A stretch of 64,000 nt of DNA from Pseudoalteromonas carrageenovora IAM 12662 (GCF_900239935.1 NZ_LT965928.1:1052197-1116196), one strand, 5' to 3'. Shown: positions 44,702 to 55,295, numbered from the stretch's first letter. Notes: generated by a model from the letters alone, not told the origin. Numbers and translations are program-made.

Positions 44702-46956
44702 TTAACGATTGAAATCGCTTTTTTTTGCTTTGTAATTAAACTAGGCGCTGCTTTGGTTTGTTGTTGTTTTAAAAACTCAGTAAATTCGTCTTTTGATAAT
44801 GGTTTAGAGTAGTAATAACCTTGAACCGTTTCACAGTTTAGTTTTTTAAGTATTTCTATTTGATCTGCCTGCTCAACACCCTCGGCAACAACATGTAAGT
44901 CTAAGTTATGTGCAATGGTGACGATTGAGTCGACCATATTGCGGCCACGCTCAGTTTTCATGTCATCAATAAATGCTTTGTCTACTTTTAAAGTATTAAG
45001 CGGAAATTGCTTTAAATACGCTAAAGATGAATAACCCGTGCCAAAGTCATCCATTGCCAAATGAATGCCTCGCGCGCTTAAAGAGCGCATAATAGCTATA
45101 GCATCTTTAGGATCATCCATTACAGTGCCTTCGGTTATCTCTAGTTCTAAAAAATAAGAAGGCAGTTCATTTTTTTGTAAAATGACATCAATACGCGAGG
45201 TTAAATCAGGTAAGCTAAATTGCTTTGCTGATAAGTTAACAGCCACTCGGCCACTAAATAAGCCATCATCTAGCCACTTTTTTACATCTCGGCAGGCTTT
45301 ATTTAAAACGACTTCACCAATTTCAATTATTTGCCCGGTTTCTTCGGCTATAGGTATAAATACACCTGGGCTAATAATACCTTTTTTAGGTGTGATAAAG
45401 CGCACCAATGCTTCCATACCGGTTAGTTTTCCGGTTCGAATATTCATTTTGGGTTGGTAATACACTTCAAAGTGATCTTCTTTTAAACCAAATCGCATTA
45501 AGTTTTCTATTTGTAGGCGCTTAACTGCTTGGCGGTTCATGGTGTCGTTAAAAAATAAGTAGCTATTACCTTTCTTTTTAGCGTGATACATCGCGGTATC
45601 GGCATTTTTTAATAAAAGCTCTGGCGTATTGCCATCTTCGGGGAATAACACAATGCCAACACTAGAGGTAATTGCCAGTTCGTGACCAGCCATTTTAAAT
45701 GGGGTGGCAATAGCTGCTAAAAACTGTTTTGCCATACGGGTGATGACATGTATGTCGTTGGTGTCTGACATAACGAGTGCAAACTCATCCCCACCTAAAC
45801 GATAAAACACATCGTTTTCGCGTGTTAATTTGTTTAAACGCATTGCTAATTTAGCTAATAAACTGTCACCAAGTTGGTGGCCTAACGAGTCGTTTATTTT
45901 TTTAAAGTTATCTAAATCAAACACTAAAAGGGCATGATGAGAATTAAGTTTTACAAGCTTTTGCAAGTCAGTAAAAAATAAGTTTCGGTTAGGGAGACTC
46001 GTTGTACGGTCTCGGTTTGATAAATTATGCAGTTGCGACTCAGCTTTTTTTCGCTCAGTTAGATCCGAGTAAACAATTACATAATTAGTTATTTGATTTT
46101 GATCGTTTTTAATTTCATCTATCGAAATTTCGATTGGCAATAAAACTCGCTCGCTATTACGTAGTTTTACTTCTTGTTGAATGTGTTCGTGCTCTTTAAC
46201 AATGTCAATAATTTTATCTGTATAGCTTTGCTCATACCCAGATAGACTGAAATCTTTGCCTAAGTATTGCTCGCGCACGCCACCAAATAAAGTTAAAAAG
46301 CTGGGATTTATATCGACTAATTTAAAGTTTTTGTCGTAAATAGCGAGTGCATCAGTGAGCGACTCTACGCATTTAGCAAAAAGGTTTAAGCGCTCTTCAG
46401 TCGATTTTAGCTGTGAAATATCGCGTACAGTGCCGGTCATTCTTAGGGGAGATAAATTGGCATCTTTTTCAATTATTTTCCCGCGGTCAAGAACCCAATG
46501 CCAGCGACCAAATGTATCTTTAATTCGATAGGTTGCTTCAAAAAAAGCAGATTGCTCAGCAAAATGGACTTTTAATAAATGTTCAACGTTGTTTATGTCG
46601 TGAGGGTGTATAAGACCTTTATTTGGCGGAAAGCCCATCAAGGTTGTTGAGTCCATTGAGTATTTGTCGTTAATTCGAATAACTTCGCCTGTTTTAATAT
46701 TCCAGTCCCAAAGTGTATCACCGCTGCCTTCAACGGTGCTTTTAAGGCGTTTTTCAGAGAGGCGAAGTTGGCGGCGTGAACGTCTAAGCTTATAAATAAC
46801 AAATAACAGGTACGGCAAAGCAAGCGCTATAATAGCGCTTGCTAGTATGAGGATATTGTCTGAGTTGTAATTAAATGAAGACTCAAAAGCAAAAAGCTTA
46901 AATGAGTAAGCAAGTACTACAAGCATGCTTAATTTTATTATTGTTGTTTTTATCAT
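44698..46956 (-). CDS. membrane-bound PAS-GGDEF-EAL protein (c-di-GMP turnover)
   Basis: This 752-residue protein has two N-terminal hydrophobic segments (~5-22, ~34-55), two PAS domains (~68-185 and ~190-305), a GGDEF domain with intact RLGGDEF (388-392), and an EAL domain with intact MEALVRF (515-517) and DDFGTGYSS. Both c-di-GMP synthesis and breakdown motifs look usable, so net activity cannot be told from sequence. PAS domains imply sensing of a small ligand or redox state. It follows the M16 protease gene by 55 bp on the same strand. Confidence 0.93.
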   Translation of the reverse strand: MIKTTIIKLSMLVVLAYSFKLFAFESSFNYNSDNILILASAIIALALPYLLFVIYKLRRSRRQLRLSEKRLKSTVEGSGDTLWDWNIKTGEVIRINDKYSMDSTTLMGFPPNKGLIHPHDINNVEHLLKVHFAEQSAFFEATYRIKDTFGRWHWVLDRGKIIEKDANLSPLRMTGTVRDISQLKSTEERLNLFAKCVESLTDALAIYDKNFKLVDINPSFLTLFGGVREQYLGKDFSLSGYEQSYTDKIIDIVKEHEHIQQEVKLRNSERVLLPIEISIDEIKNDQNQITNYVIVYSDLTERKKAESQLHNLSNRDRTTSLPNRNLFFTDLQKLVKLNSHHALLVFDLDNFKKINDSLGHQLGDSLLAKLAMRLNKLTRENDVFYRLGGDEFALVMSDTNDIHVITRMAKQFLAAIATPFKMAGHELAITSSVGIVLFPEDGNTPELLLKNADTAMYHAKKKGNSYLFFNDTMNRQAVKRLQIENLMRFGLKEDHFEVYYQPKMNIRTGKLTGMEALVRFITPKKGIISPGVFIPIAEETGQIIEIGEVVLNKACRDVKKWLDDGLFSGRVAVNLSAKQFSLPDLTSRIDVILQKNELPSYFLELEITEGTVMDDPKDAIAIMRSLSARGIHLAMDDFGTGYSSLAYLKQFPLNTLKVDKAFIDDMKTERGRNMVDSIVTIAHNLDLHVVAEGVEQADQIEILKKLNCETVQGYYYSKPLSKDEFTEFLKQQQTKAAPSLITKQKKAISIVN

Positions 46957-47011
46957 TTATTTTATTACTTCTAATTTACAAATGATAATTTAAAACAAGC
47001 TCAACCTAGAG

Positions 47012-49735
47012 TCAAAGAGATTGCGAGCAAAGGGGCATATTTTGAGATTTATTCACTTTTGCCGAGCTTAATAGCTCATACCTTGGTCTATCTTCATTAA
47101 ATAATCTAAGCGCATATGCTTTTAAATCTTTTAGAGTCAGTGCATTTAGTGCCTCTAAGAGTCGTTGCTGCATATGAAACTCATGATCTCTATTACCAAT
47201 AGCTAACCATAAACGCTGTGAACGAAGACGTAGGTTTTTATCTTTTTCGGCAATATGCGTACTTAACCCGTGCTTTTGTTGTTGCCAATTTTTCTCGTCA
47301 AGCGCATCAATATTTTCAAGGTAATTGTTAATGAAACTATTATGTCGGCGCAATAATGTTTTAGCATCAAATTTAGGCGACTGAATGTAAAATGCCATAC
47401 CAGCTCGAGTGTTAAAAGGGGCATAACCTGCACCTACTAAATAACCGAGCTGCTGTGTTGTTCGTAGTTCATTAAAGTAATCTTGATTAATTAAGTGATT
47501 AAGTGCCATCATCTTTACTTTTTCGGTCACGCTGTCTGTTTGCGCTTGGTAATAAATAACCATTGCGTGGTCGCTGCACGGGAGTTCTAGCTCGTAACGT
47601 GTCACTTTTTGAATTTCAAATAGTGGGCGGCGCAAATCTTCAATTATGGTGGCATGCCTTAAGTGATCAGCTACTTTCTTTTGAAATGCAATGGCGTCAT
47701 TTTGCTGCCAGTTACCATGTAAGAATGACTCTACGTGCAGTGCTTTAAAAAAGTCTGTTCTAAATTCATTAAATTGCTGAAAACATGTGTTTTTTAAAGC
47801 CGATGCGAGTTCACTTGGTCTTGGGTTCCATGGTATTATTTTAGCGCCTAAAATACTGAATAGCTCACTCACCGGTTTATTTTGATTACTGTTACGCCAA
47901 TGTCTTACTAACTGCTTTTTATATTCAGCAAAACGTTTTGCACAAATTTCTACATTAAATAAAGCATCGATTAATTGATCAACAAGCTCTAGTTGGCTAG
48001 ATGAAAGCCCAGCTGTATGAAGCGTCAAACCGCCTTGATGCGATGTTAAATGGTAACTAAGGCCGGCTAATTCTGCCGGATAAAACTGCTCACCAACACT
48101 ATCCATAAATAAATCGGTGAATAGCCGAGTAAGTGCCATGTGTTTTACGTCTTTAACGGCAAAGTCTGAGTCCATGGCTAAATAAAAATGGCCCTTAGCT
48201 ACGCGAAAGGTGTTGTCTTGTTTAAACCAAAAATCAAAACCAGGTTCTTTAACAAGTAACTCAGGTTTTGTTTGAGGTTTTTTAACATCGTAAAGTATGA
48301 CTTCTTTTGTTAAATAAGGGTTGGCAGTAGGCAATAGCATTTCGGCCAAAGGCTTATTAATATCGCTCAGCGCGTCAAGCCAGCTTTGCGATACTTGTTC
48401 AACTTTGTAAGGAGTATTATACCAAGCCGTTTTGTGCTCTGGCTCTACATCTGGATGTATTAGCACAATACGCATATTATGCGGCGTTAACCATTGCATA
48501 GCCATTTCGTGGGTGGCCTTTTTAAAGCCTTCCATTAGGTAGTCGCCTTGCACGTAATTGGCTTCGTCATAATGTTGCATGTTAATGCTTAAGTTACTTA
48601 CCCAATCAATTAAGCGCGATTTTTCTTGGTTATCGAATGCAATTTGTAAAAGGTTTTTTTTGTCTTGGTATAAACGCGGCAGCTTTTCAGTGTTGTTATT
48701 AATTAGGCAAATGTATTCAAACACCATTTCAATAATGTCTTCAAAGTATTCAATTCCTTCATCAGTTAGGGCTAAACTAATATTAAAATCTTTAAAGTTG
48801 CTGCCATTAATACCACCACCAGCAGAAAGCGCATTGATCCAGCCTTGCTCTTTTAAAATTGAATAAAGCGAACCAGCGCCTTCATAACCCAATAAGTGGG
48901 CAATAAAGCTCACTGTTTTATGGCGATAAAAGTCATCAATATTTGGCATAGCAAAACTAACAATAAGCTTTTGCATATGTTTGTGAGGTTCAATGTGTAA
49001 TACCTTACCTAAATCTTGTTTACGATAAAGTGGCTCGCTTATTTCGGGCTTTTTAAGCTTTTTATTACCATTGATCGCGGTAAAATAGGTCTGAGTCCAA
49101 CTCTGTAGCGTGTCCAGTTCTTCATTTGCACATATGACCAATGTCATCCACTGTGCTTGATAATGATTATTAAAAAAGTCACGCAGCTCATCGCTAATAC
49201 AGCGTTCTCGATCTGCTAAGGTTTGCAGGTTACCGACCGAAAATTTAGCAAATGGATGTGCAGGGTTGACTGTTTCTTTATGTGCTTGGTAAATGCGGCG
49301 ACCATCATCTTTTATTTTTAGCTTAAACTCGGCCTCAATCGCGTTGCGTTCTTTTTCTGTTTCTGCGGGGTTTAATAAAGGCGCAATAAAAAAGCGGCTA
49401 AATTGTGCAAGAGCCTCTTCAAATTCTTGGTTGTTAATATCAAAAAAGTAACAGGTGTGCTCTGTGCCGGTCCATGCATTTGTGTTGCCGCCAGCTTGCG
49501 AGACAAAATTATTAAAACTGCCTGAATCAGGATATTGGTCTGTGCCTAAAAAAAGCATATGCTCTAAAAAGTGTGCTAAGCCTTGCCTATCAAGGGGATC
49601 GTCAAAGTGTCCGGCATTTACTGCCATAGATGCAGCCGCTTTTGTTGAATCTTTATCTTGCACTAATAGTACTTTTAGACCATTGTCCAGTGTAATGGCG
49701 CGGTATGCTCTGTTATCATTGCGACTGATATTCAA
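47012..49735 (-). CDS. M16-family zinc protease (insulinase/pitrilysin-like)
   Basis: This 907-residue protein has the inverted zinc motif HFLEH (His55, Glu58, His59) with the third ligand Glu136 77 residues on, as in pitrilysin. The four-domain M16A layout is present, including the inactive second half with the substrate-clamping region (ELRTTQQLGYLVGAGY). It degrades peptides up to a few kilodaltons. No signal peptide is visible, so it is probably cytoplasmic, unlike periplasmic E. coli Ptr. Start is a TTG behind AGGAG. Confidence 0.93.
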   Translation of the reverse strand: MNISRNDNRAYRAITLDNGLKVLLVQDKDSTKAAASMAVNAGHFDDPLDRQGLAHFLEHMLFLGTDQYPDSGSFNNFVSQAGGNTNAWTGTEHTCYFFDINNQEFEEALAQFSRFFIAPLLNPAETEKERNAIEAEFKLKIKDDGRRIYQAHKETVNPAHPFAKFSVGNLQTLADRERCISDELRDFFNNHYQAQWMTLVICANEELDTLQSWTQTYFTAINGNKKLKKPEISEPLYRKQDLGKVLHIEPHKHMQKLIVSFAMPNIDDFYRHKTVSFIAHLLGYEGAGSLYSILKEQGWINALSAGGGINGSNFKDFNISLALTDEGIEYFEDIIEMVFEYICLINNNTEKLPRLYQDKKNLLQIAFDNQEKSRLIDWVSNLSINMQHYDEANYVQGDYLMEGFKKATHEMAMQWLTPHNMRIVLIHPDVEPEHKTAWYNTPYKVEQVSQSWLDALSDINKPLAEMLLPTANPYLTKEVILYDVKKPQTKPELLVKEPGFDFWFKQDNTFRVAKGHFYLAMDSDFAVKDVKHMALTRLFTDLFMDSVGEQFYPAELAGLSYHLTSHQGGLTLHTAGLSSSQLELVDQLIDALFNVEICAKRFAEYKKQLVRHWRNSNQNKPVSELFSILGAKIIPWNPRPSELASALKNTCFQQFNEFRTDFFKALHVESFLHGNWQQNDAIAFQKKVADHLRHATIIEDLRRPLFEIQKVTRYELELPCSDHAMVIYYQAQTDSVTEKVKMMALNHLINQDYFNELRTTQQLGYLVGAGYAPFNTRAGMAFYIQSPKFDAKTLLRRHNSFINNYLENIDALDEKNWQQQKHGLSTHIAEKDKNLRLRSQRLWLAIGNRDHEFHMQQRLLEALNALTLKDLKAYALRLFNEDRPRYELLSSAKVNKSQNMPLCSQSL

Positions 49736-49797
49736 ATGATGCTCCTGAAACTAAACGTTTACTTGTTAACAACAGATGATGGCTTCAGGAAAGCGAA

Positions 49798-49842
49798 ATG
49801 CAGCTTAAAGAATTACCTGAATCTCATGAAAGAACTATTTAA
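49798..49842 (+). CDS. possible 14-residue leader or mini-ORF
   Basis: In the 192-bp region between the M16 gene and sixA, an ATG with AGGAAA just upstream opens a 14-codon frame (MQLKELPESHERTI). It could be a translated small ORF, a decayed gene start or chance. Nothing in its sequence shows a function. Confidence 0.2.
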   Translation: MQLKELPESHERTI

Positions 49843-49927
49843 GAAATAAATAGGTTTATGTTGTTAATATAGCGGACAAATGGGCAAACTGGCTACTGTT
49901 TTATATTCTTTAATCGGTTGATTTTTT

Positions 49928-50398
49928 ATGAAAACAATCCTAATAATGCGCCACGGCGAAGCTGCTCCAATGCAGGCTGATGATGCGGCTAGAAATTTAA
50001 CCCAAATAGGGCATGACGAAGCCGAAAAAATGGGTATTTGGCTCAATAAAAATTTTCACCCAGATGCGCTATTAGTTAGCCCTTACATTCGCGCACAACA
50101 AACGGCAAATGGCGTAGCTAAAAATAATGCTTTTACATTTAGCGAAACAACGCCTGATGTTATTCCAGAAGGGAAGCCGCAAGTTGCCGCAGATTATCTC
50201 GAAACCCTTATCGCTACACATCCTGAGTGTAATACGTGGCTTGTAGTTTCTCATATGCCAATTGTAAGCTATTTAGTTGACCAGTTGAGCCCAGGCAATA
50301 TGCCAATTTTTAATACAGGTGCAGTTGCTGTAATTAACTACGATGAGCAAACTCAGCGCAGTAGTTATTTAAGTATTAATGCCCCTGCAAACGTCTAA
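49928..50398 (+). CDS. sixA: phosphohistidine phosphatase SixA
   Basis: This 156-residue cytoplasmic enzyme of the histidine phosphatase superfamily has catalytic motif MRHGEA (His9) and the second conserved His in VVSHMP. SixA removes phosphate from phosphohistidine on His-containing phosphotransfer domains and on NPr of the nitrogen PTS. Length matches E. coli SixA (161). RidA and an SDR gene follow within 20 bp and 6 bp, probably as one transcript. Confidence 0.93.
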   Translation: MKTILIMRHGEAAPMQADDAARNLTQIGHDEAEKMGIWLNKNFHPDALLVSPYIRAQQTANGVAKNNAFTFSETTPDVIPEGKPQVAADYLETLIATHPECNTWLVVSHMPIVSYLVDQLSPGNMPIFNTGAVAVINYDEQTQRSSYLSINAPANV

Positions 50399-50417
50399 AT
50401 AACTGAGTGAAGTAAAA

Positions 50418-50771
50418 ATGACTATTGAACGCCTTCAAACAGGTGCGCGTATGAGCCGCATTGTAAAACATAATGGAACTGTATATTTGTGCGGTCAAGT
50501 ATGTGCAGATGCGCAAAAAGATATTAAAGAGCAAACACAAACTATGCTCGACAAAGTAGAGCTGTTATTAAATGAAGCAGGTAGCTCAAAAGAGCATATG
50601 TTAAGTGCGACTATTTACGTAAAAAGCATGGAATATTTTGCCGATATGAACGCTGTTTGGGATGCGTGGGTACCAGAGGGACATGCACCAGCAAGAGCAT
50701 GTGTAGAGGCTAAAATGGCACGCGATGTCTTACTTGTTGAAATATCTGTTGTAGCGGCCTTAAAAGCTTAG
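50418..50771 (+). CDS. RidA-family (YjgF/YER057c) deaminase-like protein
   Basis: This 117-residue protein of the Rid superfamily hydrolyses reactive enamine/imine intermediates in canonical members. The conserved substrate arginine region is [29 protein letters not shown] replaces the usual SGQ start segment, and the length is slightly short, suggesting a Rid2-7 subfamily rather than classical RidA; substrate use is uncertain. It lies between sixA and an SDR gene in one likely operon. Confidence 0.85.
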   Translation: MTIERLQTGARMSRIVKHNGTVYLCGQVCADAQKDIKEQTQTMLDKVELLLNEAGSSKEHMLSATIYVKSMEYFADMNAVWDAWVPEGHAPARACVEAKMARDVLLVEISVVAALKA

Positions 50772-50776
50772 CCTAA

Positions 50777-51514
50777 ATGACTAAACCTCCTGTAGTACTT
50801 ATAACTGGAGCAAGTCGTGGGATAGGTGCTGCCACAGCATTATATTTTGCAGAGCAAGGGTATAGTGTTTGTATAAACTATAAAGCTGACGAAGCAAGTG
50901 CACGATTAGTGGCAGAAAAAATAAGGATGTTTGGCGTAAAAGCTGAGATATTTAAAGCTGACGTATCGTATGAGCCTGATGTGTTGGCTTTATTCTTATT
51001 TATAGATGAAACCTTTGGCCGCCTCGATGTATTGGTAAACAATGCAGGTATATTAAAAGGTCAAATGACGTTACTAGAAATGGACGCAGAGCGTATAAAC
51101 CATATTCTGAGTACAAACATAACAAGCGCATTTTTATGTAGTCGAGAAGCGCTAAAAAGAATGTTAAGTGGTGCTAGTATAGTAAATGTATCATCGGGAG
51201 CTGCTAAAACAGGTGCGCCTTACGAGTATATAGATTATGCCGCTTCAAAAGGGGCCATAGACACATTAACAATTGGTTTAGCAAAAGAAGTTGCTACGCG
51301 TAACATAAGAGTTAATTGCGTTCGCCCAGGGCTGATTTATACAGATATGCACGCAGATGGCGGTGAGCCCAACAGGGTTGATAATTTAAAGCATAAGCTA
51401 CCGCTTGGTAGAGGTGGTAAGGCAGAGGAAGTTGCTAAAGCAATCTACTTTTTAGCCTCTAGTGATGCTTCATTTACTACGGGAAGTTTTATTGATGTTT
51501 CAGGCGGCTTGTAA
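50777..51514 (+). CDS. short-chain dehydrogenase/reductase
   Basis: This 245-residue classical SDR has the NAD(P) motif TGASRGIG (10-17), NNAG (88-91), and the catalytic set Ser139/Ser140, Tyr154 and Lys158 in YAASK. The sequence is typical of FabG- or glucose-dehydrogenase-like oxidoreductases; the substrate is not predictable. It ends 2 bp from the convergent AEC transporter; a short CTTGTA/TACAAG hairpin spans its stop. Confidence 0.92.
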   Translation: MTKPPVVLITGASRGIGAATALYFAEQGYSVCINYKADEASARLVAEKIRMFGVKAEIFKADVSYEPDVLALFLFIDETFGRLDVLVNNAGILKGQMTLLEMDAERINHILSTNITSAFLCSREALKRMLSGASIVNVSSGAAKTGAPYEYIDYAASKGAIDTLTIGLAKEVATRNIRVNCVRPGLIYTDMHADGGEPNRVDNLKHKLPLGRGGKAEEVAKAIYFLASSDASFTTGSFIDVSGGL

Positions 51515-51516
51515 CG

Positions 51517-52458
51517 CTACAAGAGTATAGCTAGCCAAAAGCTGAAGCTTAGCATACATAATATAGTAGATAGCACTACGGTTCCTGCAAGTGTCGCTTG
51601 GTGCTGCTTTAATTGACTCGCAATAAGGTATGCGTTAACCCCAACGGGTGATGCGCTAAGTAGCACAAGTACATTTCTTATTTGTTCATCTAATTGAAAA
51701 ATATATGTTGCGGCAAAAAATACACCGGCAGGCAAAATAAGTATTTTTAATATGGAAGATACAAGCGCAGGCAGCCAATTTGAGGCAATTTTATAAAATA
51801 CTAAATTGGCACCTAATACAAATAAAGCACATGGAATAGCTGGTTTTGCCAATAAATCGATGCCCTTGGCTAGATCATCAAACAGCGTTACCCCCGATAC
51901 ATTAATAATTAAACCACAGCCAATACTCAGTACAATTGGGTTTAACACCATACTTTTTGCAAAGTTATACCACGAAAAGCCTTTAGCATTTCCCTTTGCG
52001 CCAATTAAAAAGGTGAGTGCAAATAATAATGTGCTGTGAAAAGTGATGATCATAAATGCAATCGCTATCATCTCTTTACCAAGCGATGCTATTACAATGG
52101 GAATGCCTACCAATACCATATTTGAATAACTACCCGCTAAACCAAATACGCTATGCTGTTGATAGTTTATGACCTTTTTATTAGGGTGTGGCTTATTTAA
52201 ATAAAAACGATCAATTAAAATACCGAGCCCAAATACGCATAATACCGGGATATAAAAACTTAAAAATGCCCCAGAACTAATGCTTTGCTGCAGGTTTATT
52301 TGCGACATATTGAGTATTAAAAAAGCAGGTAAACTGACATAAAAAGTAAATTTACTTAGTCCTGCTATGTGTTGCTCGGTAAAAAACTTAGCTCGGCAAC
52401 AGCCATAACCCAGTGCAACTATAAAAATTAGCGGGAATATAATTGAAAAAATATGCAC
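51517..52458 (-). CDS. AEC-family (auxin efflux carrier-like) transporter
   Basis: This 313-residue inner-membrane protein has about ten helices in two five-helix halves. FPLIFIVALGYGCCRAKFF and SASPVGVNAYLIASQL match the family's signature segments near each end. AEC members move organic anions or export small compounds; the substrate is unknown. It follows smrB by 16 bp on the same strand and is probably co-transcribed with it. Confidence 0.9.
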   Translation of the reverse strand: MHIFSIIFPLIFIVALGYGCCRAKFFTEQHIAGLSKFTFYVSLPAFLILNMSQINLQQSISSGAFLSFYIPVLCVFGLGILIDRFYLNKPHPNKKVINYQQHSVFGLAGSYSNMVLVGIPIVIASLGKEMIAIAFMIITFHSTLLFALTFLIGAKGNAKGFSWYNFAKSMVLNPIVLSIGCGLIINVSGVTLFDDLAKGIDLLAKPAIPCALFVLGANLVFYKIASNWLPALVSSILKILILPAGVFFAATYIFQLDEQIRNVLVLLSASPVGVNAYLIASQLKQHQATLAGTVVLSTILCMLSFSFWLAILL

Positions 52459-52474
52459 TGGTTTATGTCCTTAT

Positions 52475-53032
52475 TTAGCGTCTAAATTCATCGCTTTGCG
52501 GTAAATTAATTAAAATAAGCACCGCGCCTTTACCGCCATATTCTAATGGGGCTTGGTGCATTGCAATTACGTCTGGGTGCTGCACTAAATATTGAGGAAT
52601 TTTATGCTTTAGTATACCGCCTCCAATACCGTGCACTACACAAGCGCAGTAATAATGTCGCTTTTTACATTCGTGTATTAACCCAGCCAGTTCATCTTTG
52701 GCTATTTCTTTATTTAATCCATGTAAATCAAGGGTTAAATCGGGTGCAAAATCACCACGGCGCAACTGTTTAGGTAAAAAGGTATCTTCACCTTCTTTTA
52801 CGTAATTTACGGTGCCATGGGTATCAATATCGGGAATATACTCATCTGAGAAATAAAATTCAGATTGTGCCTGTTTTTTTTGCTGGGCAAATTGCTTTGC
52901 TTGTGACACCTTAGGCTTTGTATCAAAACGATGAGTATCTTGTTTAAATACCTTAGCGCCTGTGATTGTTTGACGAAATAAGTCTATGTCGTCGTTGCTT
53001 AGGGAAGATTGTGATGGTGTGTCTTTTTTCAT
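52475..53032 (-). CDS. smrB: ribosome-rescue endonuclease SmrB
   Basis: This 185-residue protein has a disordered N-terminal part and a C-terminal Smr domain. LDLHGLNKEIAKDELAG carries the DxH motif and VVHGIGGGILKHKIPQYL the second conserved motif; the HQAPLEYGGKGAVLILI end matches E. coli SmrB. SmrB cuts mRNA at collided ribosomes. It is divergent from prmB, the arrangement seen in E. coli. Confidence 0.95.
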   Translation of the reverse strand: MKKDTPSQSSLSNDDIDLFRQTITGAKVFKQDTHRFDTKPKVSQAKQFAQQKKQAQSEFYFSDEYIPDIDTHGTVNYVKEGEDTFLPKQLRRGDFAPDLTLDLHGLNKEIAKDELAGLIHECKKRHYYCACVVHGIGGGILKHKIPQYLVQHPDVIAMHQAPLEYGGKGAVLILINLPQSDEFRR

Positions 53033-53181
53033 AACTATTACCTAAACAAAAAAACGTAAAAACGCAGCGCAAAAGGCGGTACAATATCAAATGAAGTGCA
53101 ATTGTAATTTGCCCAGCCAATATAGGCAATGCAATCGTCTTAAAGATTAAAACAGTCAGTAAGCTAATACAGGTAAAATAT

Positions 53182-54117
53182 ATGAGTGATTTACAAATAG
53201 AAGAAGCAACACTTGAAGAAGCTGTTGCAGAACTGTCAACTTTACATGACTGGTTACGTTGGACTACAAGCCAATTTGCAAGTAGTGGTATATTTTTTGG
53301 ACATGGTACCGATAACGCATGGGATGAAGCCGTAAGCTTGTTACTTCCTGCGCTTAGTTTACCTGTGGATGCGCCAAAAGAATTAATGCACGCGCGCTTA
53401 ACAAGTACAGAAAAAAACCAACTTGCAGGGCTAATAGCTGAGCGTATTAACGATTGTACCCCAGTACCTTATTTAACAAACATAGCATGGTTTGCTGGTA
53501 TGCCGTTTTATGTTGATGAACGTGTATTGATCCCTCGCTCACCCTTTGCAGAATTAATTGCTAACAGATTTGCACCATGGCTTGAAGAGCCGCAATCGGT
53601 AAATAGAATTTTAGATTTATGTACGGGCTCTGCATGTATTGCTATTGCGCTTGCACAAGCATTTGAAGACGCGCAAGTAGATGCAGTAGATATTTCGTAT
53701 GAAGCACTTGAGGTAGCTGATATAAATATTAGCGATTACATGTTAAGTGAACGCGTATTACCTATTCAATCCGATGTATTTAGCGGCGTACCAGGTCAAA
53801 AATATGACCTGATAGTGGCAAACCCACCGTATGTTGATGCCGAAGATATGGCTGATTTACCGCGTGAATTTCATCATGAGCCAGAGCTTGGTTTAGCATC
53901 GGGGCACGATGGCCTCGATGTTACTCGCACAATTTTAAGCGAAGCAAGCGAGCATCTAACTGATAACGGTTTGTTATTTGTAGAAGTTGGTAACTCTATG
54001 GTACATATGGATGCACTATATCCGGGCGCACCGTTTGAGTGGGTTGAGTTTGAACAAGGTGGGTTAGGTGTTTTTGTAATTAGTAAAGCACAGCTTGACG
54101 CGTATTTTGCAAAATAA
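53182..54117 (+). CDS. prmB: 50S ribosomal protein L3 glutamine methyltransferase PrmB
   Basis: This 311-residue SAM-dependent methyltransferase methylates a glutamine of ribosomal protein L3. The SAM motif LDLCTGSACIAIALAQAF and the substrate motif NPPYVD are intact; the N-terminal helical domain is as expected for PrmB/HemK relatives. LIPRSPFAELI distinguishes the PrmB branch. AroC follows after 62 bp. Confidence 0.96.
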   Translation: MSDLQIEEATLEEAVAELSTLHDWLRWTTSQFASSGIFFGHGTDNAWDEAVSLLLPALSLPVDAPKELMHARLTSTEKNQLAGLIAERINDCTPVPYLTNIAWFAGMPFYVDERVLIPRSPFAELIANRFAPWLEEPQSVNRILDLCTGSACIAIALAQAFEDAQVDAVDISYEALEVADINISDYMLSERVLPIQSDVFSGVPGQKYDLIVANPPYVDAEDMADLPREFHHEPELGLASGHDGLDVTRTILSEASEHLTDNGLLFVEVGNSMVHMDALYPGAPFEWVEFEQGGLGVFVISKAQLDAYFAK

Positions 54118-54125
54118 ACTTTAAG

Positions 54126-54146
54126 GCCGAGCCAAATGTGCTCGGC
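54126..54146 (+). terminator. hairpin between prmB and aroC
   Basis: A 7-bp GC-rich stem GCCGAGC / GCTCGGC with a 7-base loop lies 8 bp past prmB. Only a weak T tract follows, so it is probably a partial terminator or mRNA processing hairpin that lets some transcripts run into aroC. Confidence 0.55.
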
Positions 54147-54179
54147 TACTTTGGTAGTCATTAGGAATGAGGAAAGTTA

Positions 54180-55277
54180 ATGGCAGGTAATAGCATAGGG
54201 CAGTTATTTAAAGTGTCCACCTTTGGTGAGAGCCACGGCGTTGCATTAGGCGGCGTAGTTGATGGTACTCCCGCAGGCCTTGAGATCACAGAGGCTGATT
54301 TACAAATTGATTTAGATCGCAGAAAGCCAGGGCAAAGCCGTTATACAACGCAGCGCCGTGAGAGCGATCAAATAAAAATTTTAGCAGGCGTTTTTGAAGG
54401 TAAAACCACAGGCACTAGTATTGGTTTATTGATTGAAAATACCGATCAACGCTCGCAAGATTACGGCAAAATTAAAGACGTATTTCGCCCAGGACATGGC
54501 GATTACACCTATTGGCATAAATACGGCCTGCGCGATTATCGCGGTGGGGGTCGTTCTTCTGCTCGCGAAACGGCAATCCGTGTAGCTGCAGGCGCAATTG
54601 CTAAAAAATACTTAAAGCAGTTTCATGGTATTGAAGTAAAAGCATGCTTAAGCCAGCTTGGGCCAATAAAAGCCGAAAGTTACGATTGGGATGAAGTTGA
54701 AAACAACTTATTCTTTTTCCCTGACGCAAGTAAACTAGAAGCACTTGACGAGTACATGCGTGACCTAAAAAAACAAGGTGACTCTGTAGGCGCTAAAGTA
54801 AAAGTAGTGGCGAGCAATGTACCTGTAGGGTTAGGCGAACCTGTATTTGACCGATTAGATGCTGAAATTGCGCATTCACTAATGAGCATTAACGCCGTTA
54901 AAGGCGTTGAAATTGGTGATGGCTTTGATGTAGTAGAGCAAAAAGGCTCAGAGCATCGCGATGAGTTAACCCCAGAAGGTTTTACATCAAACCATGCGGG
55001 TGGTGTTTTAGCGGGTATATCTACAGGGCAAGATATTATTGCTTCTATTGCGCTTAAACCAACGTCAAGTATTACTATTCCAGGTAAGAGCATTAATACC
55101 AGCAACGAAGCGGTTGAGATGATCACCAAAGGTCGTCATGACCCGTGCGTTGGTATTCGTGCAATTCCTATTGCTGAGGCAATGATGGCTATTACATTAA
55201 TGGATCATTTACTGCGTCAACGCGGGCAAAACCCGCATGTAAACCACGAACATGGGCCGATAAACGGCTCTGTTTAA
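54180..55277 (+). CDS. aroC: chorismate synthase
   Basis: This 365-residue enzyme makes chorismate from EPSP, the last common step of aromatic biosynthesis, with reduced FMN. The family signatures are all present: [32 protein letters not shown] and KGVEIGDGF. Length fits. A good GAGGAAA ribosome site precedes the ATG. A clear terminator follows. Confidence 0.98.
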   Translation: MAGNSIGQLFKVSTFGESHGVALGGVVDGTPAGLEITEADLQIDLDRRKPGQSRYTTQRRESDQIKILAGVFEGKTTGTSIGLLIENTDQRSQDYGKIKDVFRPGHGDYTYWHKYGLRDYRGGGRSSARETAIRVAAGAIAKKYLKQFHGIEVKACLSQLGPIKAESYDWDEVENNLFFFPDASKLEALDEYMRDLKKQGDSVGAKVKVVASNVPVGLGEPVFDRLDAEIAHSLMSINAVKGVEIGDGFDVVEQKGSEHRDELTPEGFTSNHAGGVLAGISTGQDIIASIALKPTSSITIPGKSINTSNEAVEMITKGRHDPCVGIRAIPIAEAMMAITLMDHLLRQRGQNPHVNHEHGPINGSV

Positions 55278-55295
55278 CCGTTTATAATTACAAAG

